Origin: Thiomargarita sp.
Lineage (GTDB): Bacteria > Pseudomonadota > Gammaproteobacteria > Beggiatoales > Beggiatoaceae
Length of the DNA: 64,000 nucleotides
Direction of reading: 5' to 3'
NCBI GenBank assembly: GCA_022729575.1
Contig: DZAL01000001.1
Location: 24,755 to 88,754, forward strand
The translations under genes and the position numbers were made by a program. The notes beneath the pieces are model-generated. The model did not search any database. It worked only from the letters and a program-made list of their open reading frames with translations, and was not told the origin of the DNA. Each line of letters opens with the position of its first letter. Position 1 is the first letter of the stretch. This document shows positions 22,964 to 33,286 of this stretch, in pieces.

Positions 22964-25900
22964 ATGTTAATTGATAATCCGCAACATACTAATTTTTTTG
23001 CTACTTGTTTATCACTGTTTGGAGTGGTAGGTTTTGCTGGCAATTTTCGTCAAGTCAATCCTGCTTGGAAGAAGGTATTGGGCTACTCGACCAGTGATAT
23101 TTATAAAAGTTTATACCTTGAATTAGTCCACCCCAAGGATAAAAGCAAGACCGAGGCACATTTAGAACAACTAACCGCCAACCGAACTTTCGTTAATTTC
23201 ACGAATCGCTTTCGTCATAATGATGGCTCTTACCGTGATGTGTTATGGGAAGTCACTCGTTCTAATACCGAGCCGGTTTATTATGTAGTTGGGGTTGACA
23301 TCAGCATTTACAATGCCGAAGTCCAACAAGCCGTGCAGATGGCCCGAGAAGATTTTGAATTTATTATGGAAAATAAGCGCGAAGGAGTGCTGGATTGGAA
23401 TTTACATACCAACCAAGTTCATTATTCACCGCGCTGGAAGCACATCGTCGGTTGCTCGGAAAATGAGCTTAATTCACAGATTGAAACTTGGTACGCCCGG
23501 ATTCATCCGAATGATTATACCAAAGTAATCAAAGAAGTAGAAGCGTGTTTGAAAGAGCGAACTCACCCAGTCTACGATAAAACCCATCGTTTACAACATA
23601 AAGATGGCTCTTATCGCTGGGTCCATAGCCAAGGTACTGTCTTACGTGATAGTAGCGGTGAAGGCTATCGTTTTTTAATTTCTTTCATCGACATTACTGA
23701 ACGGAAACGTATGGAGGAGGCATTATACACCAGCGAAAAATTTGCTAAATTGTTCCTGTGTCAAGCCGATGCGGTGTTATTGGTGAATGCCCAAGGTCGC
23801 ATTTTAGATTTAAATTCCGCCGCCGCTAAATTATATGGCTATTTGCGTGAAGAGTTGTTAAATTTTAATCGGGCCCCGATGTTCACCGCAAATGAAAAAT
23901 TTGCGCTGAGTGATAATGTCGCGGTGCAAAATGGTTATCATCGTCGCAAAGACGGTACCATATTTCCAGTTGAAGTTATGATCGGTAGTTTCGAATGGCA
24001 AACGAAAAAGCTATTCATTTTGACCGTCCGCGATTTCACCGCTACCAAGAAGGTAATAGAAACTTTGGCCGACAGTGAGATGAAATATCGGCAGTGGTTT
24101 GAGGAACAACCAGACGCTTGTTTACTGATTGAACATAGCTCGCAACAAATTGTGGAGGCTAATCAGGTCGCTACCAGTTATTATGGTTATACGAAAGAAG
24201 AATGGTCACGACTCACCTTAGATAAACTGGTTGCAGAGTCCATGGACAGTTTGTTGGCCACGCGCCAATGGGAGAAAATTATTCAACAAGGCGGATATTT
24301 AGATTGGCATCTGAAGAAAGAAGGTACCCGTTTTCCCGTCGAATTGAATGTCAGTAACTATAAATTTAAAAATCGTTTGTTATGGTGTGTCACCATTCGG
24401 GATGTCACCATTCGCAAACAACAAGAGGAGCAATGGTATCAAGCACAAATGCTCAGTCATAAAATGGTTCAAACCTCGCCGCTACCCTGGCTAGTGTTTA
24501 CCCCGGAAGGCAATATTTTAACCGCTAATTCGGCTTTATTACAAATGACTGAGTATTCATTAGGAGAAATCCTCCAACAAGATTATTTCAAACTGTTAGT
24601 GCCCAGGGCCGAATTGCCGTTTGTGACTGATGCCGTTAAGGCCAGCATCAATAAATCCTCAGTAGTGATGTTAGAAAGTGCGATTAAACCAAAAACTAAA
24701 CCAGTCGTGCTCATTGAATGGCATTTCTATGCGCTCTGGCAGACCACTAATCAAGTGGAATCTATTGTGGCCATTGGTATCAATATCAGTGAGCGCAAGC
24801 AAACTTACCAGCAATTGCGTTTATTTAAGAAAATTGTGGAAAGTTCTCATGAAGCCATGGTGGTGCGGAAAGCGGATGGCAAATTGCTTTATTTTAACCA
24901 GGCTTATGAAAAATTGTTTAAATACACTCGTTCGCCTTTGCAAATGTTAGCGACGGAGGATTTTGCGCGGCAATGTCCAATCGACACTTTGCAAATTTTT
25001 GAACAAGAAATTACGCCATTATTGCAAGAAGGTAAAACTTGGGAAGGGGTGTTAGCGGTCTTGGATGCAGAAGGTCAACCTTTTTATACCTGGCAACGGT
25101 TTGATGCGATTAGAGATGAGCATGGTAGTTTGTTACTATTTTTCGTCGTCATGCACAATGTGACTGAACAACAGGCGTTAGAATTATGGTTACAACAGGA
25201 GCGAGAATGCTATGAAACTATTTTCCAAGCGGCCCCGTTGGCGATTACTTATACTGATACCGATAATCGGTTGCTGAAAATGAATCGTTATGCGGCGCAG
25301 TCTTGGAATGTCACGCCCGAAAAATTAATCGGTAAATCACTGGCCGAGTCAGCCTCACTGAGAGCCTCACCGTTTTTTACCGAGGACTTGGCGGTGGTGA
25401 GTACCGGGGAAGCTAAGTTAGGCCGACTGCATTCTTATCAGGGTCAACATTATCATACCTCTAAAGTGCCTTATGAAGATGCCGAAGGTCAAATTGTGGG
25501 GGTGATTACTTTCGCCTTGGACATTACGTCACACATACAGCAACAGATAACCTGGCGCGATAAAAGTATGCAGTATGAAACCTTGTTGCAAGCGGCCCCG
25601 TTGGCGATTATGTACAAAGATGTGCATAATCGTTTTGTATTTGTCAATCAATATGCCTCTCAACGGTGGAATGTGACACCGGATAAATTGATTGGCATGT
25701 CATTTTTCGAATTGGACCCCGATTATGCAGAAAAGTATCATTTGGATGATTTTGAAATTATCAAAACCGGGGAGCCTAAATTTGGGTTATTAGCTGAATA
25801 TGCGGAAGGTTTTTATTGGCAAATGGATAAAGTGCCTTATCGCGATGCCAGCGGTAATATTTCCGGTTTGATTATATTTGCGGTAGAAATGACGGAAAGA

Positions 25901-27532
25901 ACTCGGTTAGAACGGCAATTGCGTCATCAACGGCAACAGTATGAAACCATTTTTCATGCGGCCCCGTTTGCCATCTGGTATAAAGATTGGAATGATAAAT
26001 TAGTGCTAGTCAATCAATTGGTGGCTAAACTGTGGGATACTTATCCCGAAAAGTTGGTTGGGATGTCGTTTCATGATTTGGAGCCAGAATATGCTAATTT
26101 GTATCAGGCCACAGATTACCAGGTGATGACTTCGGGTAAACCGGCATTGGGAATTATTGAAGAGTATTTTCAAGTGGATTGGCTGATGTATAAAATTCCG
26201 TATCGCAATGAGACCGATTATGTGTGCGGGTTGATTGTGTTTGCGGTGGATTTGACTGAGCAATTACAAACGGAGGCGGCATTACGGCAAGAGTTGCAAG
26301 CAACGCAACGTCGGGAAGCGAGTTTACGTTGTGGTATTCAAAGTTTGCCGATGATGGTGTATGCACTGAATAATGAGGGCAACATCGCCTTGTGGAATCA
26401 AAAATGTGAACAGGTAACTGGTTATAAGGCTACGGAGATGGTTGATAATAGTCGAGCTTGGGAATTATTGTATCCGAATACCAATTATCGTGAACAAATG
26501 GGTAGTAGCGCGTTGGAATTGCTTAAGCATAATGAGAATTGGCAACAATGGCAATGGACTTTAAATTGTAAAAGTGGGGGACAAAAAACCATTGCGTGGT
26601 CGATGAATCAAACGCTATTGGAGAATAAGTCAGGGTTATCGGCGGAGAGCGATAATCATTCTATGGTGGTTGGTCGCCACTCGGAGTCGTCGTCAACTTT
26701 GGAGGATTGTTCACAAATTGCTGATTTAGAATGGGTAATTGGCGAAGATGTGACTGAACATGAGCAAACTTTGCAGGATTTATTGGCCAGTGAGCGACGT
26801 TTGCAACAGACCTTGGAGAATTTGCCGATGATGGTGGAAGCGTTGGATGAGGAAGGGAATATTGTGGTCTGGAATCATGAATGTGAACGGGTGACGGGTT
26901 ATGCGAAAGTTGACATTGTCGGTAATTCGAGAGCTTGGGAGTTATTGTATCCGGAACCGGGGTATCGAGAACAATTATTTCAAACTCAACGTGATATGTT
27001 AGCGCATTATGGAGAGATTCGGCAGTGGGAATTGAGCCTGACGTGTAAACAGGGAGAACAACGAAATATTGCTTGGTCGGTGTCGAAGGAAGTCAAGATG
27101 AGTGGATTTTCGCTGTGGTTTATTGGTCAAGATGTTACCGATCAGGAGCGGGTGATGGAGCGGTTATGCGATAGTGAGGAGCGGTTATGGTTATTGATTC
27201 AACACATGCCGGTGATGTTGAAGGCTTATGATGAGAGTGGTAAAGTAATTTTATGGAATCGTCATTGCGAGGAGGTAACGGGTTATGCGGCGACGGAAAT
27301 TGCGGATTGCCAACAAGAGCAAGAGAAGTTGTCTTTACCGGCAGAGATGAGTGAGTCAGCGATAACTGGGGAAATGGAGAATCCGTGGCGACGGGAAACG
27401 GCGATTATTTGTAAAGATGGTACGCATAAATTGATTGTGTGGTCTGATGTGTCTAAACAATTTCCGATTCCGGGTTGGTATCGTTGGTTAATTGGGGAAG
27501 ACATTACGGCATTTAAGCAGATGGCGAATTGA
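22964..27532 (+). CDS. Giant PAS-only sensor protein with no output domain
   Basis: By eye there are about 12 consecutive PAS/PAC units of 110-150 residues. Each has the N-W/Y-x-x-G-Y and W-x-x-x-D-I/V-T-E pattern, for example FRQVNPAWKKVLGYS, YSPRWKHIVGCS and VVWNHECERVTGYA. Units 7-9 share QAAPLAI-Y-D and WNVTP-KLIGMS-; units 10-12 share LPMMVEAL-EEGNI-WN-ECE-VTGY, showing internal duplication. No kinase, GGDEF, EAL, methyl-accepting or HTH domain follows; the protein ends with a PAC (EDITAFKQMAN). The ATG at 22964 has GAGGAG 8 nt upstream and is preferred to 22907. No signal peptide or membrane segment was seen, so it is probably cytosolic. Confidence 0.88.
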   Translation: MLIDNPQHTNFFATCLSLFGVVGFAGNFRQVNPAWKKVLGYSTSDIYKSLYLELVHPKDKSKTEAHLEQLTANRTFVNFTNRFRHNDGSYRDVLWEVTRSNTEPVYYVVGVDISIYNAEVQQAVQMAREDFEFIMENKREGVLDWNLHTNQVHYSPRWKHIVGCSENELNSQIETWYARIHPNDYTKVIKEVEACLKERTHPVYDKTHRLQHKDGSYRWVHSQGTVLRDSSGEGYRFLISFIDITERKRMEEALYTSEKFAKLFLCQADAVLLVNAQGRILDLNSAAAKLYGYLREELLNFNRAPMFTANEKFALSDNVAVQNGYHRRKDGTIFPVEVMIGSFEWQTKKLFILTVRDFTATKKVIETLADSEMKYRQWFEEQPDACLLIEHSSQQIVEANQVATSYYGYTKEEWSRLTLDKLVAESMDSLLATRQWEKIIQQGGYLDWHLKKEGTRFPVELNVSNYKFKNRLLWCVTIRDVTIRKQQEEQWYQAQMLSHKMVQTSPLPWLVFTPEGNILTANSALLQMTEYSLGEILQQDYFKLLVPRAELPFVTDAVKASINKSSVVMLESAIKPKTKPVVLIEWHFYALWQTTNQVESIVAIGINISERKQTYQQLRLFKKIVESSHEAMVVRKADGKLLYFNQAYEKLFKYTRSPLQMLATEDFARQCPIDTLQIFEQEITPLLQEGKTWEGVLAVLDAEGQPFYTWQRFDAIRDEHGSLLLFFVVMHNVTEQQALELWLQQERECYETIFQAAPLAITYTDTDNRLLKMNRYAAQSWNVTPEKLIGKSLAESASLRASPFFTEDLAVVSTGEAKLGRLHSYQGQHYHTSKVPYEDAEGQIVGVITFALDITSHIQQQITWRDKSMQYETLLQAAPLAIMYKDVHNRFVFVNQYASQRWNVTPDKLIGMSFFELDPDYAEKYHLDDFEIIKTGEPKFGLLAEYAEGFYWQMDKVPYRDASGNISGLIIFAVEMTERTRLERQLRHQRQQYETIFHAAPFAIWYKDWNDKLVLVNQLVAKLWDTYPEKLVGMSFHDLEPEYANLYQATDYQVMTSGKPALGIIEEYFQVDWLMYKIPYRNETDYVCGLIVFAVDLTEQLQTEAALRQELQATQRREASLRCGIQSLPMMVYALNNEGNIALWNQKCEQVTGYKATEMVDNSRAWELLYPNTNYREQMGSSALELLKHNENWQQWQWTLNCKSGGQKTIAWSMNQTLLENKSGLSAESDNHSMVVGRHSESSSTLEDCSQIADLEWVIGEDVTEHEQTLQDLLASERRLQQTLENLPMMVEALDEEGNIVVWNHECERVTGYAKVDIVGNSRAWELLYPEPGYREQLFQTQRDMLAHYGEIRQWELSLTCKQGEQRNIAWSVSKEVKMSGFSLWFIGQDVTDQERVMERLCDSEERLWLLIQHMPVMLKAYDESGKVILWNRHCEEVTGYAATEIADCQQEQEKLSLPAEMSESAITGEMENPWRRETAIICKDGTHKLIVWSDVSKQFPIPGWYRWLIGEDITAFKQMAN

Positions 27533-27544
27533 GGTAGGGGTAAA

Positions 27545-27577
27545 AGATTTGACAACTTTAAAAAAGTTGTCAAATCT
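27545..27577. repeat. Family D palindrome (AGATTTGACAACTTT)
   Basis: AGATTTGACAACTTT and its complement around an AAA centre, 12 bp past the PAS gene stop. It could serve as a transcription terminator hairpin on either strand. Sequence 27578-27767 has no gene. Confidence 0.85.
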
Positions 27578-27767
27578 AAGTGTGATTTTTCAATCAGTTA
27601 TGTGATTTAACCAAGATTTGAGCACCTAGCGTTTGTTATTGATTCCTTGACATTTTGGTAATAGATAAGTAATATTATCATAATGTCAATTTAATATTTT
27701 CAATCACTTATTAATTTTATTTTAATCTCATTATTCCACCACTTTTTTGACCAGAGGAGTTACGGCT

Positions 27768-30700
27768 ATGAGTGCTCATTATCTTTTTCGATTCACCCAC
27801 TTCACTGATTTTTTGATTAATTCGGTAAAATTTATTTTCTTCATAGGATTGTGTTTGGCTGTGAGTGTGGCCAGTCAGGCGGCTACTTGGACTGTCGCCA
27901 ATAATAGCGACAGCGGTGCAGGGTCGTTACGACAAGCCATTACTGATGCTACCACGGGAGATACTATTAACTTTAGCATTTCCAGTGCTACCATTACTTT
28001 GAACACACTCCTGAATATCACCAAAAATCTCACCATTGATGGGACGAGTCAAAATATTACCATCAGTGGCGGTGGTGTTGTGCAAGTGTTTTATGTGAAC
28101 TCTAGTCAAACTCTCTCTCTGAAGAATTTAACCATCACTGGAGGCAACAATAACAATACCGGGGGTGGTCTCCAAAATGTTGCTGGTGGCACAGTGAATA
28201 TTTTCAACTGTTCTTTCGTGAGTAATTCAGCAACGGGTTTCGGTCCATCGGGTGGCGGTATTCATAATGCTGGCACCGTAAATATCGCTAACAGCACTTT
28301 TTCAGGTAACTCGGCAACGAATGGAAATGGAGGGGGTATCTACAACAATAGCGGTACTGTGAATATCGCCAATAGCACTTTCACTGGTAATTCAGCAACC
28401 ACAGGAGGAGGTATCAACACCCAAGGAATAGGAAGTGCTGTGAACCTGGTTAATACCACGGTGGCTGGAAATACAGGAGGCGCGGGCATTAAGATCGTAA
28501 CTAGCACCGTGAACCTCGCTAACAGCCTCGTCTCAGGAAATACAGGAGGAGATATAAACAATACTGGTACTTATAATGACCAAGGCAACAACCTCATTGG
28601 CAGTATCCCTCCCCCTCGGTTGGGTGCCCTTGGCAACTACGGAGGAACTACCCAAACTTACGCCCTCTTACCCGGCAGTCCAGCAATTGATGCTGGCAAT
28701 TCAGGTGGCTGTACTTACAACTTTGATGCGGCCGGTTTGGGAATTATTTCGGGGGCTACAATTGCCACCGACCAACGTGGCAAATTCCGTGTGGGCAATT
28801 GCGATATTGGTGCCTTTGAATCACAAGGATTTAATCTGAGCGTTACTGGCAATAGCAAACCAAGTCCCAAAGTTGGAAAATCATTCCCAAGTGACCTCAT
28901 TGTTTCGGTAACGCCGGCCAACGCGGGTGAGCCTGTAAATGGAGGAATTATTACCTTTACCGATAACGGTACCACTGCCAAAATTGATTTCTTCTTTCCC
29001 AACAATCTTATCGCTAGTGGTCAAGCCACTCTTACAGCTCCCACCGCTAATAATGTGATAGGAGGATATACTATCACCGCTACTGCCAAAGGTGTACTCA
29101 CTTCTGCTGTCTTTGATGTTTATAACAGTCCTAATTTAATTATTACCGAGATTATGTATGACCCGCAAGGGGGTCCGACTGAACCTGATTGGGAATGGAT
29201 TGAAATTTATAATGCCGGCACCACCACGATAGACTTATCAAATTATGTGATAGATGACCAAAATGGCATCGCCCATGCTTCCGCAAATATTGCCAGTGGT
29301 AGTAGTATTTCAGCAGGACAGACGGCTATTCTATACAATGCCACCCCAACTGCAGGAATCGGAATCAGTGCCGAGGATTTTACGGAGGCCTGGGGAAAAG
29401 GTATCAATTTGATTGCCATCACAGATTGGGATACCAACTCCATGCAACTCAATAATGCAGGAGATAGCATTGGCTTATGGACCAGTTTTGCCAGATACAG
29501 TGGGGATCATGTTAATCATAAGAGTGCTTTTGAAAATGTGAACTATCCTAATACCAGTGGATGGCCCACTAATAATGATGCCGCTTCTATTTATCTCAAA
29601 AATCTTAGTGCTGATAATAACGTAGGTAACAATTGGGCATTAAGTACCGTCAATGGTACCACTCCCCTATTCACCGGCTACCAAAGCACCTCGTGTTGTT
29701 CTCGTCCTACCGCAGAAGATAGAGACATCGGTAGCCCTGGCCCCAACCCACAAATTGTTATCAATCCGACCACCTTAACCCTCGTAGAAGGACATATCGG
29801 CATGGTTTCTTTCACCCTAAGTGTGCCCCATATAGCCGATGTCACCATCGCTTTATCTCCTTCTAACACCCAATGCAGCGTCTCCCTCTCTTCCTTTACC
29901 CAGAGCTATATCGTTGGGGTTGGTATAGCAGTGTTTGTCACTGTAACGGGTACCAATGATGCCATTGACGATGGCGATTGGTCTTGTGACATTATCACTG
30001 CTGCCGCTACCAGTACCGATACCAATTACAACGGCACCGATCCCGCCAATGTCACCGTCACCGTTATTGACAACGACACCGCTGGCATTACGGTTTCCAC
30101 TCCAGTCTCTCCCACCATTAGCGAACCCAGTGGCACCACTACCTTCACCATTAAATTAAATAGTCAACCAGCCGCCAGTGCCGATGTTACCATTCCACTC
30201 AGCACTTCCAACACTCAATGCAACGTCTCTCCTGCGTCGGTGACGATTAACAATGCCACCTGGGACATACCCGTTCCGGTCACTATCACCGCCCAAAATG
30301 ATGACATTGCTGATGGCTCGCAAAATTGCACAGTGGTCACTGGCGTTTCCACCAGTGGAGATTCTAATTACAATGGTGTTGCCGCTAATCCTACTGATGT
30401 CACGGTTTCCGTCACCGATGATGACACCGCCGGCCTTATCGTTACCCCACTCACTTTAAACGTCAGTGAACCCAATGGCACGGCCAATTTTAACATCAAA
30501 CTGAACAGTCAACCGACGGCCAATGTCACTCTCAATCTTTCCGCTTCGCCAACTACGGAATGTACTGTGCCCGCCACTGCTACGCTACCAGTTGCCGCTT
30601 GGAATACCACCGGCGTGGATGTCACGGTCAGCGCAGTGGATGATAGCATTGCCGAAGATGATAAGACTTGCACGGTCTCCATTACGGCCTCTGCTTATAC

Positions 30701-33074
30701 CACAGACACTCCCACTGTCATCGTCACAGTCCATGATAATGACTCGCCAGGGGTTACTTTTATTGAATCCGGCGGTAGCACTGAAGTTATCGAAGGAGGT
30801 AGCACTGATACCTATACTTTGACTCTAAATACCACTCCCAGCAGTCCAGTGACCATCACTATCACCACCGATGGCCAAACGGAAGTCAGTTCAGATGGCA
30901 CTAATTTTAGTACCACTCGGTCTCTCACTTTAAACGACCTAACGGCGCAAACGATTACGGTGCGGGCTATCAATGACACGCTTCCTGAAGGACCATATAA
31001 CAGTATCCTTCATCACCAAGTCACCTCCGCTGACTCTAATTACCAAAGTGAACACATTCCTGACATTATTGCCAAAGTGACCGATAATGACGCTGGTGTG
31101 GTTATTACGCCCACCACGGTTACAGTTACCGAGGGCGGCTCGGCGACGACTTACACGGTGAAATTGGCTACCGTACCCGCTACGTCTATCACTTTGGCTA
31201 TTACCGGTGATACCCAAGTGACCATTTCCCCTAATACGCTAACTTTTGCCAATAACCTGACCGCTTTTAATCCGCAAACGGTCACTGTTACCGCTATTGA
31301 TGATAACCAAGTAGAAGGCAATCACACGGGTACTATCACCCATGCGCTTACGACCGGGGATGCGGCGGCTTATCCAACCTCTTTAACTATCGCGCCGGTT
31401 ACGGTCAATCTCACGGATAATGACATTGCGCCTTCCACGCCACCAACACCGCCGGCACCACCAACACCGCCGACACCGTTGCCGGAGACTCCAACTAGCC
31501 ATGGTAGTGGCACTCCTCCTTTACCCACGGTGAGATTATTTGTGGCAGTAGATGGCAGTGGCCAAGGACAAGTGTACACGGCTGGCGGCAAATTGTCTTG
31601 TGATAATAACGGTGGGACTTGTCAGGCTGTTTATGACGTGTTGACGACTGTTACATTGATACCAGTGGCTAAACCAGGTTCATTTTTCAGTAGTTGGGGT
31701 GGACATGAAAAATGTGTCTCCAGTAATGTATTGATGACCGATAACATTTTATGCGTGGCTTATTTTCGTAAAGTGCCTCCACCCACAGTAACGGTAGCCG
31801 ACCCTGATTCCACCGCGGTCATAGCACCAGTGCCAATACCAGCGGCCGATGCCGGGGCCGTACCTTACCATCGGCTCACGGTCATTAAAGTGGGTGCGGG
31901 AAATGGTCGCATTAGTAGTGATTCTGGTATTGATTGCGGTCATTCATGTAGTGATGATTTGGCGGTTGATTCTTTGGTCACGCTCACTGTTTTAGCCGAT
32001 GAATATTCTATGTTTAAAGGTTGGCAAGGTGATTGTGAAACTCTCGTCGCGCCAGTAACTTTGACCATGACTGCGGATAAAAATTGTATCGCGGTATTTG
32101 ACTTGATACCTGTCCAAAACTTGTTTTGGACTCCAATAACGCCAGTGGTAGAAATGGCCAGTTTGATGGTGCAACCACTGGGCACTGGTCTGGCGACTAT
32201 TCATAGTGACCCTGCGGGTATCGAAATTTCATTGCCTACGGCTGAAAATAATCAACTGGTTGCTGATTATCCAGTGGGGACGACGGTGACATTATCCGTG
32301 GTCCCAGATGTTAATACGACCTTTTTAGGGTGGTCTGGGGAGGAGGATTGTGCCGATGGTCAGGTGACTTTAACGCAGACCATGACTTGTGTGGCGAATT
32401 TGACCGATAATTCTTTATTGTCGTCAGTGCCTGAGCCGGTGCCCGCAGTGGAGGAGATAGCACCAGCGGTATCGGCTGAGAAAATTTCGCCTGTTGAACC
32501 TCAGCCGCCGTTAGTCACGCCAATTCCTCAGCCAGTGGCGCCAATTGCGGTCGCGCCAATACTTATTAACTATCCTTGTCCACCCACGGATAATTGGCTA
32601 AATTGGGTTTGCCATGCCCAGTGGCGCACTTTAACCATGGATTTAGTGCTGGGTAAGCAAGCCAGTCTGTCTCATGCCAAAATTGTGGGCACCATTGAAA
32701 GCCAAGGTTGGGTCTCAAATTTAGAAATTTTGCCTGGTAGCGTGGTACGTGGGGGCGTGGTCACTGGCTATATTACCAATGCTGGGCTATTGGAAAATAT
32801 TGAATTTCGTGGTATGCGGTTGGAGGGTGGAGTGCTAGGAGGGGTGATTCTAAATACCAGCAAAGTAGGCGGCACGATTAAAAATGTCTCTCTGGCGGCG
32901 GCTACTTATTTACGCGGCGGCAAATTAGCCGGTCGTATTATGGGCAACCCCCAAGCACCGGCTTGGTTAGAACAAGTGTCTATCCAAACGGGTAGTTATC
33001 TGGAGTATGTGAAAATTGGCCAAGGGGTAAAATTTGGCAAGCAGGTGACGTTGGGGGAGGGGGTAGTTAAGTAA
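27768..33074 (+). CDS. Very large secreted surface protein with beta-helix, lamin-tail, Calx-beta-like and InlB-B-like repeats
   Basis: ATG 27768 has GAGGAG 8 nt upstream (1768 residues). A signal peptide is followed by a parallel beta-helix region (about 40-350; NNSDSGAGSLRQAITDA, then repeated FSGNSAT/VNIANSTF). A lamin-tail-like domain (about 455-600: LIITEIMYDP...DWEWIEIYNAG) and several Calx-beta-like repeats (to about 1215) follow. A TPPTPPAP linker leads to three InlB-B-type repeats of about 75 residues (for example SMFKGWQGDCE, SFFSSWGGHEKC). A C-terminal second helix of GGV/GGxL turns (about 1585-1768) resembles bactofilin/T-antigen-like folds. There is no LPXTG or PEP-CTERM signal. 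Probably an adhesin or sheath component. Confidence 0.85.
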   Translation: MSAHYLFRFTHFTDFLINSVKFIFFIGLCLAVSVASQAATWTVANNSDSGAGSLRQAITDATTGDTINFSISSATITLNTLLNITKNLTIDGTSQNITISGGGVVQVFYVNSSQTLSLKNLTITGGNNNNTGGGLQNVAGGTVNIFNCSFVSNSATGFGPSGGGIHNAGTVNIANSTFSGNSATNGNGGGIYNNSGTVNIANSTFTGNSATTGGGINTQGIGSAVNLVNTTVAGNTGGAGIKIVTSTVNLANSLVSGNTGGDINNTGTYNDQGNNLIGSIPPPRLGALGNYGGTTQTYALLPGSPAIDAGNSGGCTYNFDAAGLGIISGATIATDQRGKFRVGNCDIGAFESQGFNLSVTGNSKPSPKVGKSFPSDLIVSVTPANAGEPVNGGIITFTDNGTTAKIDFFFPNNLIASGQATLTAPTANNVIGGYTITATAKGVLTSAVFDVYNSPNLIITEIMYDPQGGPTEPDWEWIEIYNAGTTTIDLSNYVIDDQNGIAHASANIASGSSISAGQTAILYNATPTAGIGISAEDFTEAWGKGINLIAITDWDTNSMQLNNAGDSIGLWTSFARYSGDHVNHKSAFENVNYPNTSGWPTNNDAASIYLKNLSADNNVGNNWALSTVNGTTPLFTGYQSTSCCSRPTAEDRDIGSPGPNPQIVINPTTLTLVEGHIGMVSFTLSVPHIADVTIALSPSNTQCSVSLSSFTQSYIVGVGIAVFVTVTGTNDAIDDGDWSCDIITAAATSTDTNYNGTDPANVTVTVIDNDTAGITVSTPVSPTISEPSGTTTFTIKLNSQPAASADVTIPLSTSNTQCNVSPASVTINNATWDIPVPVTITAQNDDIADGSQNCTVVTGVSTSGDSNYNGVAANPTDVTVSVTDDDTAGLIVTPLTLNVSEPNGTANFNIKLNSQPTANVTLNLSASPTTECTVPATATLPVAAWNTTGVDVTVSAVDDSIAEDDKTCTVSITASAYTTDTPTVIVTVHDNDSPGVTFIESGGSTEVIEGGSTDTYTLTLNTTPSSPVTITITTDGQTEVSSDGTNFSTTRSLTLNDLTAQTITVRAINDTLPEGPYNSILHHQVTSADSNYQSEHIPDIIAKVTDNDAGVVITPTTVTVTEGGSATTYTVKLATVPATSITLAITGDTQVTISPNTLTFANNLTAFNPQTVTVTAIDDNQVEGNHTGTITHALTTGDAAAYPTSLTIAPVTVNLTDNDIAPSTPPTPPAPPTPPTPLPETPTSHGSGTPPLPTVRLFVAVDGSGQGQVYTAGGKLSCDNNGGTCQAVYDVLTTVTLIPVAKPGSFFSSWGGHEKCVSSNVLMTDNILCVAYFRKVPPPTVTVADPDSTAVIAPVPIPAADAGAVPYHRLTVIKVGAGNGRISSDSGIDCGHSCSDDLAVDSLVTLTVLADEYSMFKGWQGDCETLVAPVTLTMTADKNCIAVFDLIPVQNLFWTPITPVVEMASLMVQPLGTGLATIHSDPAGIEISLPTAENNQLVADYPVGTTVTLSVVPDVNTTFLGWSGEEDCADGQVTLTQTMTCVANLTDNSLLSSVPEPVPAVEEIAPAVSAEKISPVEPQPPLVTPIPQPVAPIAVAPILINYPCPPTDNWLNWVCHAQWRTLTMDLVLGKQASLSHAKIVGTIESQGWVSNLEILPGSVVRGGVVTGYITNAGLLENIEFRGMRLEGGVLGGVILNTSKVGGTIKNVSLAAATYLRGGKLAGRIMGNPQAPAWLEQVSIQTGSYLEYVKIGQGVKFGKQVTLGEGVVK

Positions 33075-33075
33075 A

Positions 33076-33281
33076 ATAACCACCCCCAACCCCTCCTTGG
33101 TAAGGAGGGGAGTGAACCACCCCCAACCCCTCCTTGGTAAGGAGGGGAGTGAACCACCCCCAACCCCTCCTTGGTAAGGAGGGGAGTGAACCACCCTGCT
33201 TTTCTCCCCTCCTTACTAAGGAGGGGTTGGGGGTGGTTGGGGGTGGTTGGGGGTGGTTGGGGGTGGTTGGGGGTGGTTTCT
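33076..33281. repeat. Family B repeat array
   Basis: Three direct copies of ACCACCCCCAACCCCTCCTT... (37-bp period), then an inverted copy, then five copies of GGTTGGGGGT in tandem. The array fills the whole gap between the surface-protein gene and the kinase gene, leaving no room for an ordinary promoter. Confidence 0.9.
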
Positions 33282-33286
33282 ATACT

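Noticed and set aside
33134-33286. Upstream extension of the kinase reading frame through the repeat array
   Set aside because: The extra 51 residues are encoded by family B repeats (Gly/Val/Pro-rich), have no ribosome site, and would put a disordered segment before the membrane helix. ATG 33287 gives a normal CHASE-type kinase start.
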